Assembly (NCBI RefSeq): GCF_002563855.1
Contig: NZ_PDJQ01000001.1
Location: 1,426,001-1,490,000 of the forward strand
DNA length: 64,000 nt
From: Tepidiforma thermophila
Lineage (GTDB): Bacteria; Chloroflexota; Dehalococcoidia; Tepidiformales; Tepidiformaceae
Direction: 5' to 3'
Shown here: piece after piece, positions 17,779 through 27,133 of the stretch
Layout of the letters: each line of letters starts with the position of its first letter
How positions within the stretch are numbered: position 1 is the first letter of the stretch
Notes under the pieces: model-generated
Databases searched by the model: none
Told to the model about the DNA's origin: nothing
Seen by the model: the letters and a program-made list of their open reading frames with translations, nothing else
Program-made: the position numbers and the translations under genes

Positions 17779-18285
17779 GTGATGCTCGAAGACTCATCAC
17801 TTGAACACCTCCCGCCCGTCCTCCGCCCGCGCGCCAGTCTCGTCCTGCCCGGCGGAGCCATCCCCTACATCCACACCTCCATCTGGATGGGCGGCGCCCA
17901 CACCCTCCAGGGCGAGACCATTCACCCCGCCGCCATCAGCGCCTCCTGGCTCGTCGACTGCGCCGGGGAAATGCCCGGCACCTACCGGGCCGCCGCCGCA
18001 GCCCATCTCTCCTGCGTCTTTGCCGACCTCGAAGCCCGCTTCCTCCCCTCCCGGCACATCCTCCCCGTCGTCGACCGCCTCACCGAGGCCGTCATCGACC
18101 CCGGCGCTGCCCCTCCAGCCGTCTACATCATGTGCTCCCACGGCATGAACCGCAGCGGGCTCGTGACCGGCCTCCTCCTTCGCCGCCTCGGGTTCGCCGC
18201 CGACGAGGCAATCGCCCGCATCCGCGCAGCCCGGCGCGGCGCCCTTTCAAACGATTCCTTCGTCGACCTCATCCGCCGCGCCTGA
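17779..18285 (+). CDS. Dual-specificity/tyrosine protein phosphatase-like protein
   Basis: A 168-residue protein with the CX5R active-site loop CSHGMNRSG (Cys119, Arg125) and upstream Asp60 in [10 protein letters not shown], which could be the general acid. That matches small dual-specificity phosphatases. GTG 17779 and ATG 17782 are both possible starts. Its last 39 bp overlap the 3' end of trmD on the other strand. Substrate unknown. Confidence 0.8.
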   Translation: MMLEDSSLEHLPPVLRPRASLVLPGGAIPYIHTSIWMGGAHTLQGETIHPAAISASWLVDCAGEMPGTYRAAAAAHLSCVFADLEARFLPSRHILPVVDRLTEAVIDPGAAPPAVYIMCSHGMNRSGLVTGLLLRRLGFAADEAIARIRAARRGALSNDSFVDLIRRA

Positions 18286-18993
18286 CCCCGGCCAGGGCGC
18301 CCGCTCCCCTTCCGCGCCCTCCAGCAGGTCCGGCCGCCGCTCCCGCGTCCGCGCCAGCCGCTGCTCACGCCGCCACGCTGCGATCTTCGCGTGGTGTCCG
18401 CTCAGCAGCACTTCCGGCACCCTCCAGCCCCGGTATTCCGCCGGCCGCGTGTACTGCGGGTGCTCCAGCAGCCCATCCGCAAACGACTCCTCCTCCGGCG
18501 ACACCGCATCACCCAGCGCCCCCGGGATGTGGCGTGTCACGGCATCAATCAGCACCATCGCCGGGAGCTCGCCGCCCGTCAGCACGTAGTCCCCGATCGA
18601 AATCTCCCGGTCCACGCAGTGCTCCACGAACCGCTCATCGACCCCCTCGTACCTGCCGCAGACGAGGATCAGCCGCGGCTCTGCCGCCAGCTCGCGCACG
18701 ATCCGGTCGTTCAGCCGCTCGCCCGCCGGCGTGAGGTACACCACCAGCCCGCGCTCCGGCGCCTGCGCCCGGACGTGCTCCAGCGCCCGGTCCAGCACAT
18801 CCACCCGCATCACCATCCCCTGGCCCCCGCCGAACGGGTAGTCGTCAACCGTCCGGTGCCGGTCCGTCGCATGCTCCCGGATGTCGTGGATGTGGAGGTC
18901 GAGCAGCCCATCTTCCCGCGCCCGCTTCACAATCGAAACATCCAGCGGGCCGCGGAACGCCTCCGGGAACAGCGTCAGCACATCGATGCGCAT
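18247..18993 (-). CDS. trmD: tRNA (guanine-37-N1)-methyltransferase TrmD
   Basis: A 248-residue SPOUT methyltransferase that makes m1G37 and prevents frameshifting. Family motifs are [10 protein letters not shown] at the start, [26 protein letters not shown] and [12 protein letters not shown] (the AdoMet knot). Start MRIDVL at 18993 is preferred; MLNSM at 19005 is possible. Unlike in many bacteria it is not beside rpsP, rimM or rplS. The 3' end overlaps the phosphatase gene. Confidence 0.94.
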   Translation of the reverse strand: MRIDVLTLFPEAFRGPLDVSIVKRAREDGLLDLHIHDIREHATDRHRTVDDYPFGGGQGMVMRVDVLDRALEHVRAQAPERGLVVYLTPAGERLNDRIVRELAAEPRLILVCGRYEGVDERFVEHCVDREISIGDYVLTGGELPAMVLIDAVTRHIPGALGDAVSPEEESFADGLLEHPQYTRPAEYRGWRVPEVLLSGHHAKIAAWRREQRLARTRERRPDLLEGAEGERAPWPGSGAADEVDEGIV

Positions 18994-19051
18994 CGAGTTC
19001 AACATTCCGCCAGCGCGGCCCGGCTGGCAAGCAGGACTCCGCCGCGCACCC

Positions 19052-19537
19052 TCAGCCGCCGTGCTCCACCGGCCCCTGCAGCAGCTCCGCCGCGTGCCCC
19101 AGCAGCGGAAGCAGCACATCCATCCCCTGCCGGACCGCCTTCGGGTTCCCGGGCAGATTCACAATCAGCGTCCTGCCCCGCGTCACCGCAACCCCCCGCG
19201 TCAGGGCCGCAAATGGCGTGTGCTGCAGCCCGTTCACCACCAGCGCCACGGCGATGCCCGGCACCTCCCGCTCCGCCACCGCCAGCGTCGCCTCCGGTGT
19301 CACATCCCGCGGCGTCAGCCCCGTCCCGCCCGTCGTAATGATGACGTCCGCCGCGCCCCCGTCCGCCCACGCCCGCAGCGTCGCCGCGATCTGCTCCTGC
19401 TCATCTGGCACGATCGCCCGCGCCACCACCTCGTGCCCCGCTGCCAGCGCCAGCTCCGCGATGAGCGGCCCGCCCGCATCCTCCCGCTCCCCGGCTGCTC
19501 CCCGGTCCGAAACCGTCAGCACCGCCACGCGCGCCAT
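19052..19537 (-). CDS. Molybdopterin adenylyltransferase / MoaB-MogA family protein
   Basis: A 161-residue protein with the MoCF signature [11 protein letters not shown] (68-78) and NLPGNPKAV near residue 125, the nucleotide/molybdopterin-binding loop. MogA activates molybdopterin for metal insertion; MoaB proteins in some lineages do the same job. The start at 19537 has AGGA eight bases upstream. It is separated from trmD by about 58 bp and is divergent from mraZ. Confidence 0.85.
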   Translation of the reverse strand: MARVAVLTVSDRGAAGEREDAGGPLIAELALAAGHEVVARAIVPDEQEQIAATLRAWADGGAADVIITTGGTGLTPRDVTPEATLAVAEREVPGIAVALVVNGLQHTPFAALTRGVAVTRGRTLIVNLPGNPKAVRQGMDVLLPLLGHAAELLQGPVEHGG

Positions 19538-19551
19538 CTCCCCAATCCTAC

Positions 19552-19569
19552 CCCGGCGGCTCCGCCGGG
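19552..19569. promoter_or_regulatory. Inverted repeat between mogA-like gene and mraZ promoter
   Basis: CCCGGCGG (19552-19559) and CCGCCGGG (19562-19569) form a perfect 8-bp inverted repeat with a 2-nt centre. It is 18 bp upstream of the mraZ -35 and 15 bp upstream of the divergent mogA-like start. No T-run follows. It could be an operator or a transcript-end hairpin. Confidence 0.35.
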
Positions 19570-19586
19570 TGGACGGAAAAAACGTA

Positions 19587-19615
19587 TTGACAGGCCATCG
19601 GGGGGAACCTACCAT
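19587..19615 (+). promoter_or_regulatory. dcw cluster promoter
   Basis: TTGACA (19587-19592), a perfect consensus -35, is followed after exactly 17 bp by TACCAT (19610-19615), a four-of-six -10 match. Expected transcript start is near 19622, giving a leader of about 90 nt before mraZ. This is the best sigma-70-type promoter seen in the window. Confidence 0.75.
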
Positions 19616-19621
19616 GCTCGC

Positions 19622-19656
19622 GGGGGTCAGGTGGGGAAAAATGGGGAGCTTGGAAT
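19622..19656 (+). promoter_or_regulatory. MraZ-type binding repeats
   Basis: Two exact TGGGGA repeats (19632-19637 and 19642-19647) are 10 bp apart, flanked by weaker copies GGGGGT (19622-19627) and TGGAAT (19651-19656). MraZ proteins bind direct TGGGNN repeats with 4-bp spacers upstream of their own gene. The repeats begin at the expected transcript start, so bound MraZ would block or roadblock transcription of the whole dcw cluster. Confidence 0.65.
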
Positions 19657-19713
19657 GCTCCCGCCCTGCGAAGGGAACACCCGCCCATCAGCCCCCGGAA
19701 AGGCAATGAGGGC

Positions 19714-20184
19714 ATGCTCACGCGCTTCTCAGGCGCCTACGACTACACGCTGGACGACCGGGGACGGGTGCCCATCCCCCCGGCCTTCCGCGATGCCCTC
19801 AAGGCCGGCGCATACATCGGCGCCGGCGCCGACCAGTGCATCCACGTCTACACCCTCGAAGAATTCGAACGGCAGGCCGCCATCTTCGACGCCCTCCCCG
19901 AGGGCGACCCCATCGCCGAAGATGCCCGCCGCGATTTCTACTCCACCTTCTGGCCCGTCCAGCTCGACGGACAGGGACGCGTCAACCTCCGTGACGACCT
20001 CGCCGCCCGCGCCGGCATCAGCCAGGGCTCCCGCGAGGTCAAGGTCGTCGGCGTCGGGCGCCGCATCGAAATCTGGAACGCGGCCGTCTACGAGGAACGG
20101 GAGGCAGCACGCAAGCGCGCTCGCGCCGAGATCGCAGCCTCCGGCTTCGCAGCAGCTGCCGCCAGCTCAGGGGGAGGAGCGTAA
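19714..20184 (+). CDS. mraZ: MraZ, dcw cluster transcriptional regulator
   Basis: A 156-residue protein with two MraZ half-domains, each with the DxxxR motif: LDDRGRV near 14-20 and LDGQGRV near 84-90. Both are of the AbrB-like fold, assembling into a ring that binds DNA. It is the first dcw gene with its own repeats upstream. GGAAAGG lies 10 bases before ATG. The C-terminus is an alanine-rich tail. Confidence 0.94.
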   Translation: MLTRFSGAYDYTLDDRGRVPIPPAFRDALKAGAYIGAGADQCIHVYTLEEFERQAAIFDALPEGDPIAEDARRDFYSTFWPVQLDGQGRVNLRDDLAARAGISQGSREVKVVGVGRRIEIWNAAVYEEREAARKRARAEIAASGFAAAAASSGGGA

Positions 20185-20185
20185 C

Positions 20186-21163
20186 GTGGTCGTCATGACA
20201 TCCTCGCTCCCCATCCACCAGCCGGTCCTCCTCGACGAAGCCCTCCACTGGCTCGACGTCCGGGAGGATGGCACCTATATCGACTGCACCACCGGGCTCG
20301 GCGGCCACGCCGAGGCCATCGCCCGCCGGCTCGGCCCCGGCGGAAGACTCCTCTGCATCGACCAGGACGCCGAGGCGCTGGAGTTCGCGCGCACGAGGCT
20401 GGCACCGTTTGGGAGGCGGGTCAGCTTCGTCCACGCGAACTTCCGCGAACTCGACAGGGTCGCCGCGGAAGCAGGTGTCACGGCCGCCGATGGCATCCTC
20501 CTCGACCTGGGCTTCTCATCCTTCCAGGTCGAAAGCGCCCGCCGGGGATTCGCCTTCTCCCTCGAAGGCCCCCTCGACATGCGCATGGATCCATCGGCCG
20601 GCGGCCCAACCGCCGCCGACATCGTGAACACCTGGGATGAAGCGTCGCTCGCAGCGCTCTTCTTCGAATACGGCGAAGAGCCCCGGGCGCGGCGCATCGC
20701 GCGGGCCATCGTGGCCGCGCGCGCCCGCCAGCCGCTGCGGACGACCACCCAGCTCGCCAGTGTCGTCGGGCAGGCCGTGGGGGGCCCGGGGAGACGCACC
20801 CCAAATCACCCCGCCACCAAAGTCTTCCAGGCGCTCCGGATCCAGGTGAACGGTGAACTCGACAGCCTTCGCCTGGTACTTCCGCTCGCCCACGGCCTGC
20901 TCGACCCTGGAAACGCCGACCGCCACCCCGGGAGGCTGGTGGTCATCAGTTTCCACTCCCTCGAAGACCGGATCGTCAAGCGCTACTTCCAGCGCGAGGC
21001 CACAGCCTGCATCTGCCCGCCCGGCCTCCCGGAATGCCGCTGCGGGCACCGCCCAACCCTCCGCATCCTCACCCGCCGGGCAGTTCGCCCCTCCCCCGCT
21101 GAGGTCGCTCGAAACCCGCGCGCCCGCAGCGCCGTCCTCCGCGCGGCCGAACGGAGCAGCTGA
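20186..21163 (+). CDS. rsmH: RsmH (MraW), 16S rRNA C1402 N4-methyltransferase
   Basis: A 325-residue AdoMet methyltransferase. Motif I is IDCTTGLGGHAEAI near residue 30, and DGILLDLGFSS, PLDMRMDPS and VISFHSLEDRIVK are family signatures. The insert CICPPGLPECRCG is the usual cysteine segment. GTG 20186 is chosen because GGAGGAG ends six bases upstream; ATG 20195 gives three fewer residues. It lies one base after mraZ. Confidence 0.95.
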   Translation: MVVMTSSLPIHQPVLLDEALHWLDVREDGTYIDCTTGLGGHAEAIARRLGPGGRLLCIDQDAEALEFARTRLAPFGRRVSFVHANFRELDRVAAEAGVTAADGILLDLGFSSFQVESARRGFAFSLEGPLDMRMDPSAGGPTAADIVNTWDEASLAALFFEYGEEPRARRIARAIVAARARQPLRTTTQLASVVGQAVGGPGRRTPNHPATKVFQALRIQVNGELDSLRLVLPLAHGLLDPGNADRHPGRLVVISFHSLEDRIVKRYFQREATACICPPGLPECRCGHRPTLRILTRRAVRPSPAEVARNPRARSAVLRAAERSS

Positions 21164-21165
21164 CC

Positions 21166-21600
21166 ATGGCCGCTATTCACCATCCCCTCGGCGGCATCGG
21201 CCGTCCGCTCGGCGTTCCAGTACGCGGCCTCCGTATCAACCTGGGCCTCATCGCCGCCCTTGCCTTCCTCCTCTTCGCAGCACTGCTCCCCGTCCTCCAG
21301 AACAGCTTCGTCACGTCCCAGGGCTTCGATATCCAGGCCTCGCAGCGCCAGCAGGCCAGGCTTCGCGCCGAAATCTCACTCCTCGAAGCCGATGTCGCCC
21401 GCCTCACCTCCCAGGCCCGAATCGAACGGCGCGCCCAGGAGATCGGCATGGTGCGCGCAGCCGACCCGGTCTTCATCACCGTCCAGGAACCCGGCCCCGC
21501 GCCGGCGAAACTTCCAGCAGAGTATCTCCCCGCCCCGGAGCCAAAACCCGCTCCGGCCGAACCCTGGTGGAAGTCCCTGCTGAGCTGGCGGCCCTGGTAG
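21166..21600 (+). CDS. ftsL: FtsL-like divisome protein
   Basis: A 144-residue bitopic protein: short cytoplasmic N-terminus, one transmembrane helix (about 25-46), a coiled coil (about 57-92) and a proline-rich tail. That architecture and position between rsmH and ftsI are those of FtsL, which with DivIC/FtsB and FtsQ activates septal synthesis. Sequence identity in the family is always low, so topology and locus carry the call. It starts 3 bp after rsmH. Confidence 0.75.
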   Translation: MAAIHHPLGGIGRPLGVPVRGLRINLGLIAALAFLLFAALLPVLQNSFVTSQGFDIQASQRQQARLRAEISLLEADVARLTSQARIERRAQEIGMVRAADPVFITVQEPGPAPAKLPAEYLPAPEPKPAPAEPWWKSLLSWRPW

Positions 21601-21646
21601 CCAGCACCACGCCGCCGTCGCAACCGGCGGCCGGAGGCGCGTTCGG

Positions 21647-23392
21647 ATGAGCATCCAAAAAGCGCGGCCCACCCGCCGCGTGTGGCTCCCGGCGGTATTC
21701 CTCGGCCTCTTCGGGGCCCTCCTCGCCGCGCGCCTCGTCCAGCTCCAGGTCCTCGAGCACGACGCCTACGCCGCCCAGGCCCGCAGCGAACTCCTCGGCA
21801 GCTCCACCGTCTACGCCCGCCGCGGCGCCATCCTCGACCGCAACGGCGGCGTCCTCGCCGTCTCCGTCGATACCTGGGATGTCTATCTCAATACCCGGGC
21901 CTGGCGTCAGCCCGCCGACCGCGCCCGGGTCATCGAAAAAGTTGCCGCCATCACCCGAGTTCCCCGGGCCTCCATCGAATCCAGGCTGGCCAGCTCCGAG
22001 GCCGTCGAGGTCCGCATCGCCATCGACCTCGAGTACGAACTCGGCCTCCAGCTCATCGACGCCGGCCTCCCCGGCGTCGTCCTCCTCCCTAACACCGCCC
22101 GCATCCACCCCGAAGGCGACCTCGCTGCCGCCGTCCTCGGCTTCACCGGCCTCGATAACACCGGCCTCGCCGGCATCGAAGCCTACTACAACGACATCCT
22201 CCAGGGCCGCCCCGGCAGGGCCGTCTACGAACGTGACACCCTCGGCGACCCCATCCCTTACGGCCAGTACATCGCCACTGAGCCCGTCCCGGGCGACGAC
22301 CTTATCCTCACCATCGACCGTTACCTCCAGCGCCTCGCCGAAGAGACCCTCGCCGCTGCCGTCAAAGAGAACCGCGCCTCTGGCGGCACCATCATCGTCA
22401 TGGACCCCTACACCGGCGACATCTACGCCCTCGCTACACTCCCCTCCGTCCGCTACTCCACCCTCGAAGCCGACCTCGAGGCGTCGACGGAAGAGAAGAG
22501 CGCCTTCAAGAACATCGCCGTCACCGACACCTACGAACCCGGCTCGGTCATGAAGGTCGTGACCGCTGCAGCCGCCATCGATGCCGGCGTCGTCACCCCC
22601 GAAACCACCTACGTGGATAATGGGGTCGTGGATGTGGAGGGGGTGCGCCTCAAGAACTGGGACGACGGCGTCTACGGCACGCAGACGATGACCGGCGTGC
22701 TTCAGCACTCCATCAACTCCGGCGCTGTCTTCATGCAGCAAAAGCTCGGCACCCGGCTCTTCCAGTCCTACCTCGAATCCTTCGGCTTCGGAAAGCCAAC
22801 CGGCATCGACCTCCCCGGCGAGGCGTCTGGCTTCTTCCGCCGCCCCGAAGACCCCGGATACTCTCCCGTCGACGTAGCCACCCAGTCCTTCGGGCAATCC
22901 ATCAGCGTCACCCCAGTCCAGGTGATGCAGGCCGTCGCTGCCTGCATCAATGGCGGCAACCTCGTCACCCCGCGCGTGGTCAAGGGGCGCATCCTCCCCG
23001 ACGGCACCCGCATCGACCTCCAGCCCACTGTCGTGCGCCGCGTCATTTCGCCCGCCGCCAGCGATGCCGTCCGCCAGATGATGGGAGAGGTCGTTGCCCA
23101 GGACCCCGACGGCTGGGGCCGCAACCCGGCGCGGTACTCCGCAGGCGGCAAGTCCGGCACAGCCAACATCCCCGTCTGGGGCACCTACACCGACGACCAG
23201 CAGATCGTCTCCTTCATCGGTTTCGCCCCCCTCGAGCAACCGCGCCTTCTTGTCCTCGTCCGCCTCGATCAGAACCGCAACCTCCTCACGGGCACCCAGG
23301 CAGCCGGTCCCATCTTCGCCCGCTATGTCGATGAAGCCCTCCGCTACCTCGGCGTGCCCCCGGAAAAAGGCGCACGGAGCCCGCAACGATGA
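21647..23392 (+). CDS. ftsI: FtsI, septal peptidoglycan D,D-transpeptidase (class B PBP)
   Basis: A 581-residue class B penicillin-binding protein. It has one N-terminal helix (11-31), a dimerisation domain and a transpeptidase domain with the three active-site motifs: SVMK (Ser300, Lys303), SIN (355-357) and KSG (502-504). No PASTA domains follow. It cross-links septal peptidoglycan with FtsW. The gene overlaps murF by 4 bp. Confidence 0.94.
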   Translation: MSIQKARPTRRVWLPAVFLGLFGALLAARLVQLQVLEHDAYAAQARSELLGSSTVYARRGAILDRNGGVLAVSVDTWDVYLNTRAWRQPADRARVIEKVAAITRVPRASIESRLASSEAVEVRIAIDLEYELGLQLIDAGLPGVVLLPNTARIHPEGDLAAAVLGFTGLDNTGLAGIEAYYNDILQGRPGRAVYERDTLGDPIPYGQYIATEPVPGDDLILTIDRYLQRLAEETLAAAVKENRASGGTIIVMDPYTGDIYALATLPSVRYSTLEADLEASTEEKSAFKNIAVTDTYEPGSVMKVVTAAAAIDAGVVTPETTYVDNGVVDVEGVRLKNWDDGVYGTQTMTGVLQHSINSGAVFMQQKLGTRLFQSYLESFGFGKPTGIDLPGEASGFFRRPEDPGYSPVDVATQSFGQSISVTPVQVMQAVAACINGGNLVTPRVVKGRILPDGTRIDLQPTVVRRVISPAASDAVRQMMGEVVAQDPDGWGRNPARYSAGGKSGTANIPVWGTYTDDQQIVSFIGFAPLEQPRLLVLVRLDQNRNLLTGTQAAGPIFARYVDEALRYLGVPPEKGARSPQR

Positions 23393-24771
23393 CAGCGCAC
23401 CTCACCACCGACTTTATCGCCGAGCAGATGGCCCGCCTGGGCTACCGCGTCATCCCCGGCGTCACCGCCGAGGTAACCGGCGGCTCCGCCGACTCGCGCA
23501 CCGTCCGCCCCGGCGAGCTCTTTTGCGCCTTCCCGGGCGAACGCACCCACGGCGACGCCTACGTCGATGCCGCCCTCGCCGCCGGGGCTGTCGCGGTCAT
23601 CTGCTCGCGTCCGCCCACCTCGGTCCCCTATGGCCGCACCATCGTCGTCGCACCCGACACGACGAAGGCCGTCGGCGAGCTCGCCCGCGCCTGGCGGCTC
23701 GCCTGCAACCCCCGGGTCGTCGGCGTCACCGGCACGGTCGGCAAAACCACCGCCAAGGACCTCGCTGCCGCCGTCCTCGGCCAGCACCTCCGCGTCTACA
23801 GCCGCCGCGGCAACTACAACTCCCGCGAAGGCCTGCCCCTCGCCCTCCTCGGCCTCCGTCGCGACGACGAGGTCGCCGTCCTCGAAATCGCCATGGACTC
23901 CCGCGGCGAAATCGCCTACCTCGCCTCCATCGCCCTCCCCGAAGTCGGCGGTGTCCTGAATATCGGCCTCACCCATATCGAAAAACTCGGCTCCATCGAA
24001 GCCATCGCCGAGGAAAAGCTGTCGCTCGCCCGCGCCCTGCCGGCCTCCGGCACCGCCATCCTCAATATGGACGACCCGCGCATCGCCCCCGAGGCGCGGC
24101 GGCTCCCCTGCCGCGTCATCGGCTTCGGCAGCCCTGGCTCCGGAGCAGACCTCGTCGTCACCGATGTTGAAGCCCGCGGCCTCGAAGGCACCGCCTTTAC
24201 CGTCAGCTGGCAGGGGCGCTCCGTCCGTGTCACCTCGCCGCTCCCCGGCCTCCACACCATCCCTGCCGCCCTCTTCACCATCGCCGCCGGCATCGCCCTC
24301 GGCCTCGACTTCGACGCCGTCGCCGAATCCGTCGCCACCGCTGAACTCCCCGACCGGCGCATCACCGTCCGCCGCAGCGACACCGGCGCCACCATCCTCG
24401 ACGACCGCTACAACTCGAGCCCGGCCTCGCTCGCCGGCGCTCTCCGTCTGCTTCGTGATGCCACAGGTCGGCGCATCGCCCTCCTCGGCAAGATGGCCGA
24501 ACTCGGCGACTTCGAGGCGCAGGAGCACCGCGCCGCCGGCGCCCTCGCCGCAGAGTGCGCCGACGTGCTGGTCGCCGTCGGCGAAACCTGCCGCGCCATG
24601 GCTGAGGCTGCCCGCGATGCCGGCATGGCCCAGGTCCACTGGTTCGCCGACAAAGCTGAGGCAGGGCGCTTCGTGCGCGGCATGCTCGGCCCGGGCGACA
24701 CCGTCCTGCTCAAAGCCTCCCGTTCGCAGGAGTTCGAAACCCTCATCCCCCTGCTGGAAGGCGAGCCGTGA
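23389..24771 (+). CDS. murF: MurF, UDP-MurNAc-pentapeptide synthase
   Basis: A 460-residue Mur ligase adding D-Ala-D-Ala to the UDP-MurNAc tripeptide. ATP loop: VTGTVGKTTAKD near 116-127. RGNYNSREGLPLALLGL resembles the MurF NxNNxxGxPL segment and ILDDRYNSSPASL its later domain motif, which distinguishes it from MurE. MurE is absent between ftsI and murF. It overlaps both neighbours by 4 bp. Confidence 0.92.
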   Translation: MTAHLTTDFIAEQMARLGYRVIPGVTAEVTGGSADSRTVRPGELFCAFPGERTHGDAYVDAALAAGAVAVICSRPPTSVPYGRTIVVAPDTTKAVGELARAWRLACNPRVVGVTGTVGKTTAKDLAAAVLGQHLRVYSRRGNYNSREGLPLALLGLRRDDEVAVLEIAMDSRGEIAYLASIALPEVGGVLNIGLTHIEKLGSIEAIAEEKLSLARALPASGTAILNMDDPRIAPEARRLPCRVIGFGSPGSGADLVVTDVEARGLEGTAFTVSWQGRSVRVTSPLPGLHTIPAALFTIAAGIALGLDFDAVAESVATAELPDRRITVRRSDTGATILDDRYNSSPASLAGALRLLRDATGRRIALLGKMAELGDFEAQEHRAAGALAAECADVLVAVGETCRAMAEAARDAGMAQVHWFADKAEAGRFVRGMLGPGDTVLLKASRSQEFETLIPLLEGEP

Positions 24772-25733
24772 TCCACGCCCTGTACTCGGGGTTCATCACC
24801 TTCCTCATGGCGCTGGCACTGGGCGAGCCCATCGTCCGCTACCTGCGCCGCCGCCGCATTGGCAAGCAGATCTCCGAGTACCTCCCCGAGCACCAAAAGA
24901 AGGCCGGCACGCCCACCTTCGGCGGCTTCATCATCTGGCTGCCCACGCTGATCGTTACCGCCGTCGCCGTCGACTGGTGGAACCACCAGTCGATCCTCCT
25001 CCCGCTCGGCATGATCGCCGTCACCGCCGCCGCCGGCTTCGTCGATGACCTCGGCACCCTCCAGGACCGGCGCCAGGGCGGCCTCTCCTGGCGGTTTAAG
25101 CTCGGCTTCACTGCCGTCTTTGCCCTCGGCGCAGCCATCGTCCTGTACCGGTACATCGAGGTCGAGTCCATCAACATCCCCTATGTCGGGAGCTACGCCC
25201 TCGGGCTCTTCTACATCCCGCTCGCCGCCGCCATCATCGTCGCCACCACCAGCGCGGTCGCCGTCAGCGATGGCCTGGACGGTCTCGTCGGCGGCACCAC
25301 GCTCATCGCCTTCATCGCCTACGGCATCATCGGCTTCATCCAGGGCCAGGAATTCGTCGCCACGTTCGCCTTCATCATCGCCGGCGCCAACCTCGGCTAC
25401 CTCTGGTACAACGCCCACCCCGCCCGCGTCATCATGGGCGATACCGGCGCCCTCGCCCTCGGCTCCTCCCTCGCCGTTGTCTCCCTCATGACCGGCCAGT
25501 GGCTCCTCCTCCCCCTCATCGGCATCATCTTCGTCCTCGAAGCCGGCTCCAACATCCTCCAGATCGGCTCCTACAAACTCACCGGCCGGCGCATCTTCCG
25601 CCGCGCCCCCTTCCACCACCACCTCGAACTCATCGGCTGGGCCGAGACCCAAATCGTCACCCGCTTCTGGATCATCGGTATCGCCGCCGCCATGCTCGGC
25701 GTCGCCCTCGCGCTGGAGGTGCCCGAACGATGA
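24768..25733 (+). CDS. mraY: MraY, phospho-MurNAc-pentapeptide transferase
   Basis: A 321-residue integral membrane enzyme that makes lipid I. Landmarks: KKAGTPTFGGFI, the aspartate pair in GFVDDL, SDGLDGLVGG, GDTGALALG, and RAPFHHHLEL (the HHH loop of MraY). About ten helices are expected. GTG start overlaps the murF stop as GTGA. Confidence 0.96.
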   Translation: MIHALYSGFITFLMALALGEPIVRYLRRRRIGKQISEYLPEHQKKAGTPTFGGFIIWLPTLIVTAVAVDWWNHQSILLPLGMIAVTAAAGFVDDLGTLQDRRQGGLSWRFKLGFTAVFALGAAIVLYRYIEVESINIPYVGSYALGLFYIPLAAAIIVATTSAVAVSDGLDGLVGGTTLIAFIAYGIIGFIQGQEFVATFAFIIAGANLGYLWYNAHPARVIMGDTGALALGSSLAVVSLMTGQWLLLPLIGIIFVLEAGSNILQIGSYKLTGRRIFRRAPFHHHLELIGWAETQIVTRFWIIGIAAAMLGVALALEVPER

Positions 25734-27133
25734 CCGCGCCGGTACCCCGCAGCCCGGACCTCCCGCCCCTCGAAGGGCTCCCCGTCCTCGTCTACTCCCT
25801 CGGCATCGAGGGCCGCGACCTCGCCCGGTGGCTCGTCGCCCATGGCGCACGGGTCACCATCTCCGACACCCGCGACGAAGCAGCCCTCGCCGCTGCGGGC
25901 GCGGTCCCGCCCGAGGGCGTCGAGCGCGTCGTTATCGGGCAGCCGCTGCTCGACCCCGCCGGCTTCGGCCTCGTCGCGGTATCGCAGTCGATCCTCCGCT
26001 ACAACCCCGCCCTCGCCCGCGCCCGCGAACTCGGCATCCCGATTACCTCGCAAATGCGGCTGTTCCTCCAGCTCTGCCCCGGCCGTACCATCGGGATCAC
26101 CGGCTCCAGCGGCAAGTCGACCACGACCGCCCTCGTCGGCGCCATGGCCCGCGAAGCCGGCATCGAGTTCGTCCTCGGCGGCAACATCGGCGAGCCCCTC
26201 CTCGCACACCTCGACGAGATCCGGCCATCCACCACGGTCATCCTCGAGATCAGCCATACCCAGCTCCAGTACACCGACCGCTCCCCGCACATTGCGGCCG
26301 TTACCAATGTCACCCCCAACCATCTCGACCAGTTCTCTTGGGACGAGTACGTCGGCCTCAAGCGCAACCACATCGCCCACCAGTCCCGTGACGACGTTGC
26401 CGTGCTCAACCAGGACAACCCTGTGACCCGGGCGTTCATGGCCTCCGTCCGCGGCCGGCTCGTCGCTACCTCGATCGAGGCGCCCCTCCAGCTCGACGGG
26501 GCCTTCATCGACGGCGGCGAGATCGTTATCCGTCGCAGCTCCCGGGTTACGCCGGTCGTACCGGTCGCCGACGTCCGCATGCGGGGTCGGCATAACCTCG
26601 CAAATGCCGTGATGGCCTGCGCGATCGCCGCCGAAGCCGGCTGGCCCGTCACCGCTATGGCCCGCGCCATCCGCACCTTCACCGGCGTGCCCCATCGCCT
26701 CGAAGTCGTTGGCCGCGCTGGCGGCGCAACCTGGGTCAACGACTCCATCGCCACCAGCCCCGAACGGACCGTCGCCGGCCTCCGTGCCTTCGACGAGCCC
26801 GTCGTCCTCCTCCTCGGGGGCCGTGACAAGCACCTCCCGCTCGACGTGCTCCAGGAGGCCGCCGCGCAGCGCTGCCGGGCCGTCGTCTGCTTCGGTGAAG
26901 CAGGCCCCCTCTTCCATGGCGCCCTCGCCGACCGGGTCGACGTCGCCGTCCTGGTCGATGCGCTCGAAGATGCTGTCGCGGCTGCCGCTGGCCTCGCCCG
27001 CCCGGGCGACGTCGTGCTCTTCGCACCGGCCGGCACCAGCTTCGACCGCTACCCCAACTTCGAAGCCCGCGGCGAACACTTCCGCCAGCTGGTCCGCCAG
27101 CTCCCGGGCTTCACGGTGGAGGTGTCGCCATAG
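25730..27133 (+). CDS. murD: MurD, UDP-MurNAc-L-alanine:D-glutamate ligase
   Basis: A 467-residue ligase with the ATP loop GITGSSGKSTTT near residue 122, the HRLEVVG motif and NDSIATSPERTVAGL, which is MurD-type. It adds D-Glu to UDP-MurNAc-L-Ala. ATG 25730 overlaps the mraY stop as ATGA; earlier ATG codons in frame lie inside mraY. The stop is TAG, unlike its neighbours' TGA, and overlaps an ATA that appears to start ftsW. Confidence 0.94.
   Translation: MTAPVPRSPDLPPLEGLPVLVYSLGIEGRDLARWLVAHGARVTISDTRDEAALAAAGAVPPEGVERVVIGQPLLDPAGFGLVAVSQSILRYNPALARARELGIPITSQMRLFLQLCPGRTIGITGSSGKSTTTALVGAMAREAGIEFVLGGNIGEPLLAHLDEIRPSTTVILEISHTQLQYTDRSPHIAAVTNVTPNHLDQFSWDEYVGLKRNHIAHQSRDDVAVLNQDNPVTRAFMASVRGRLVATSIEAPLQLDGAFIDGGEIVIRRSSRVTPVVPVADVRMRGRHNLANAVMACAIAAEAGWPVTAMARAIRTFTGVPHRLEVVGRAGGATWVNDSIATSPERTVAGLRAFDEPVVLLLGGRDKHLPLDVLQEAAAQRCRAVVCFGEAGPLFHGALADRVDVAVLVDALEDAVAAAAGLARPGDVVLFAPAGTSFDRYPNFEARGEHFRQLVRQLPGFTVEVSP

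Noticed and set aside
20186..27133. Long antisense frames opposite rsmH, ftsI, murD and similar genes
   Set aside because: High GC with C/G third positions makes long antisense frames common. They give low-complexity, acidic or arginine-rich proteins without recognisable domains.
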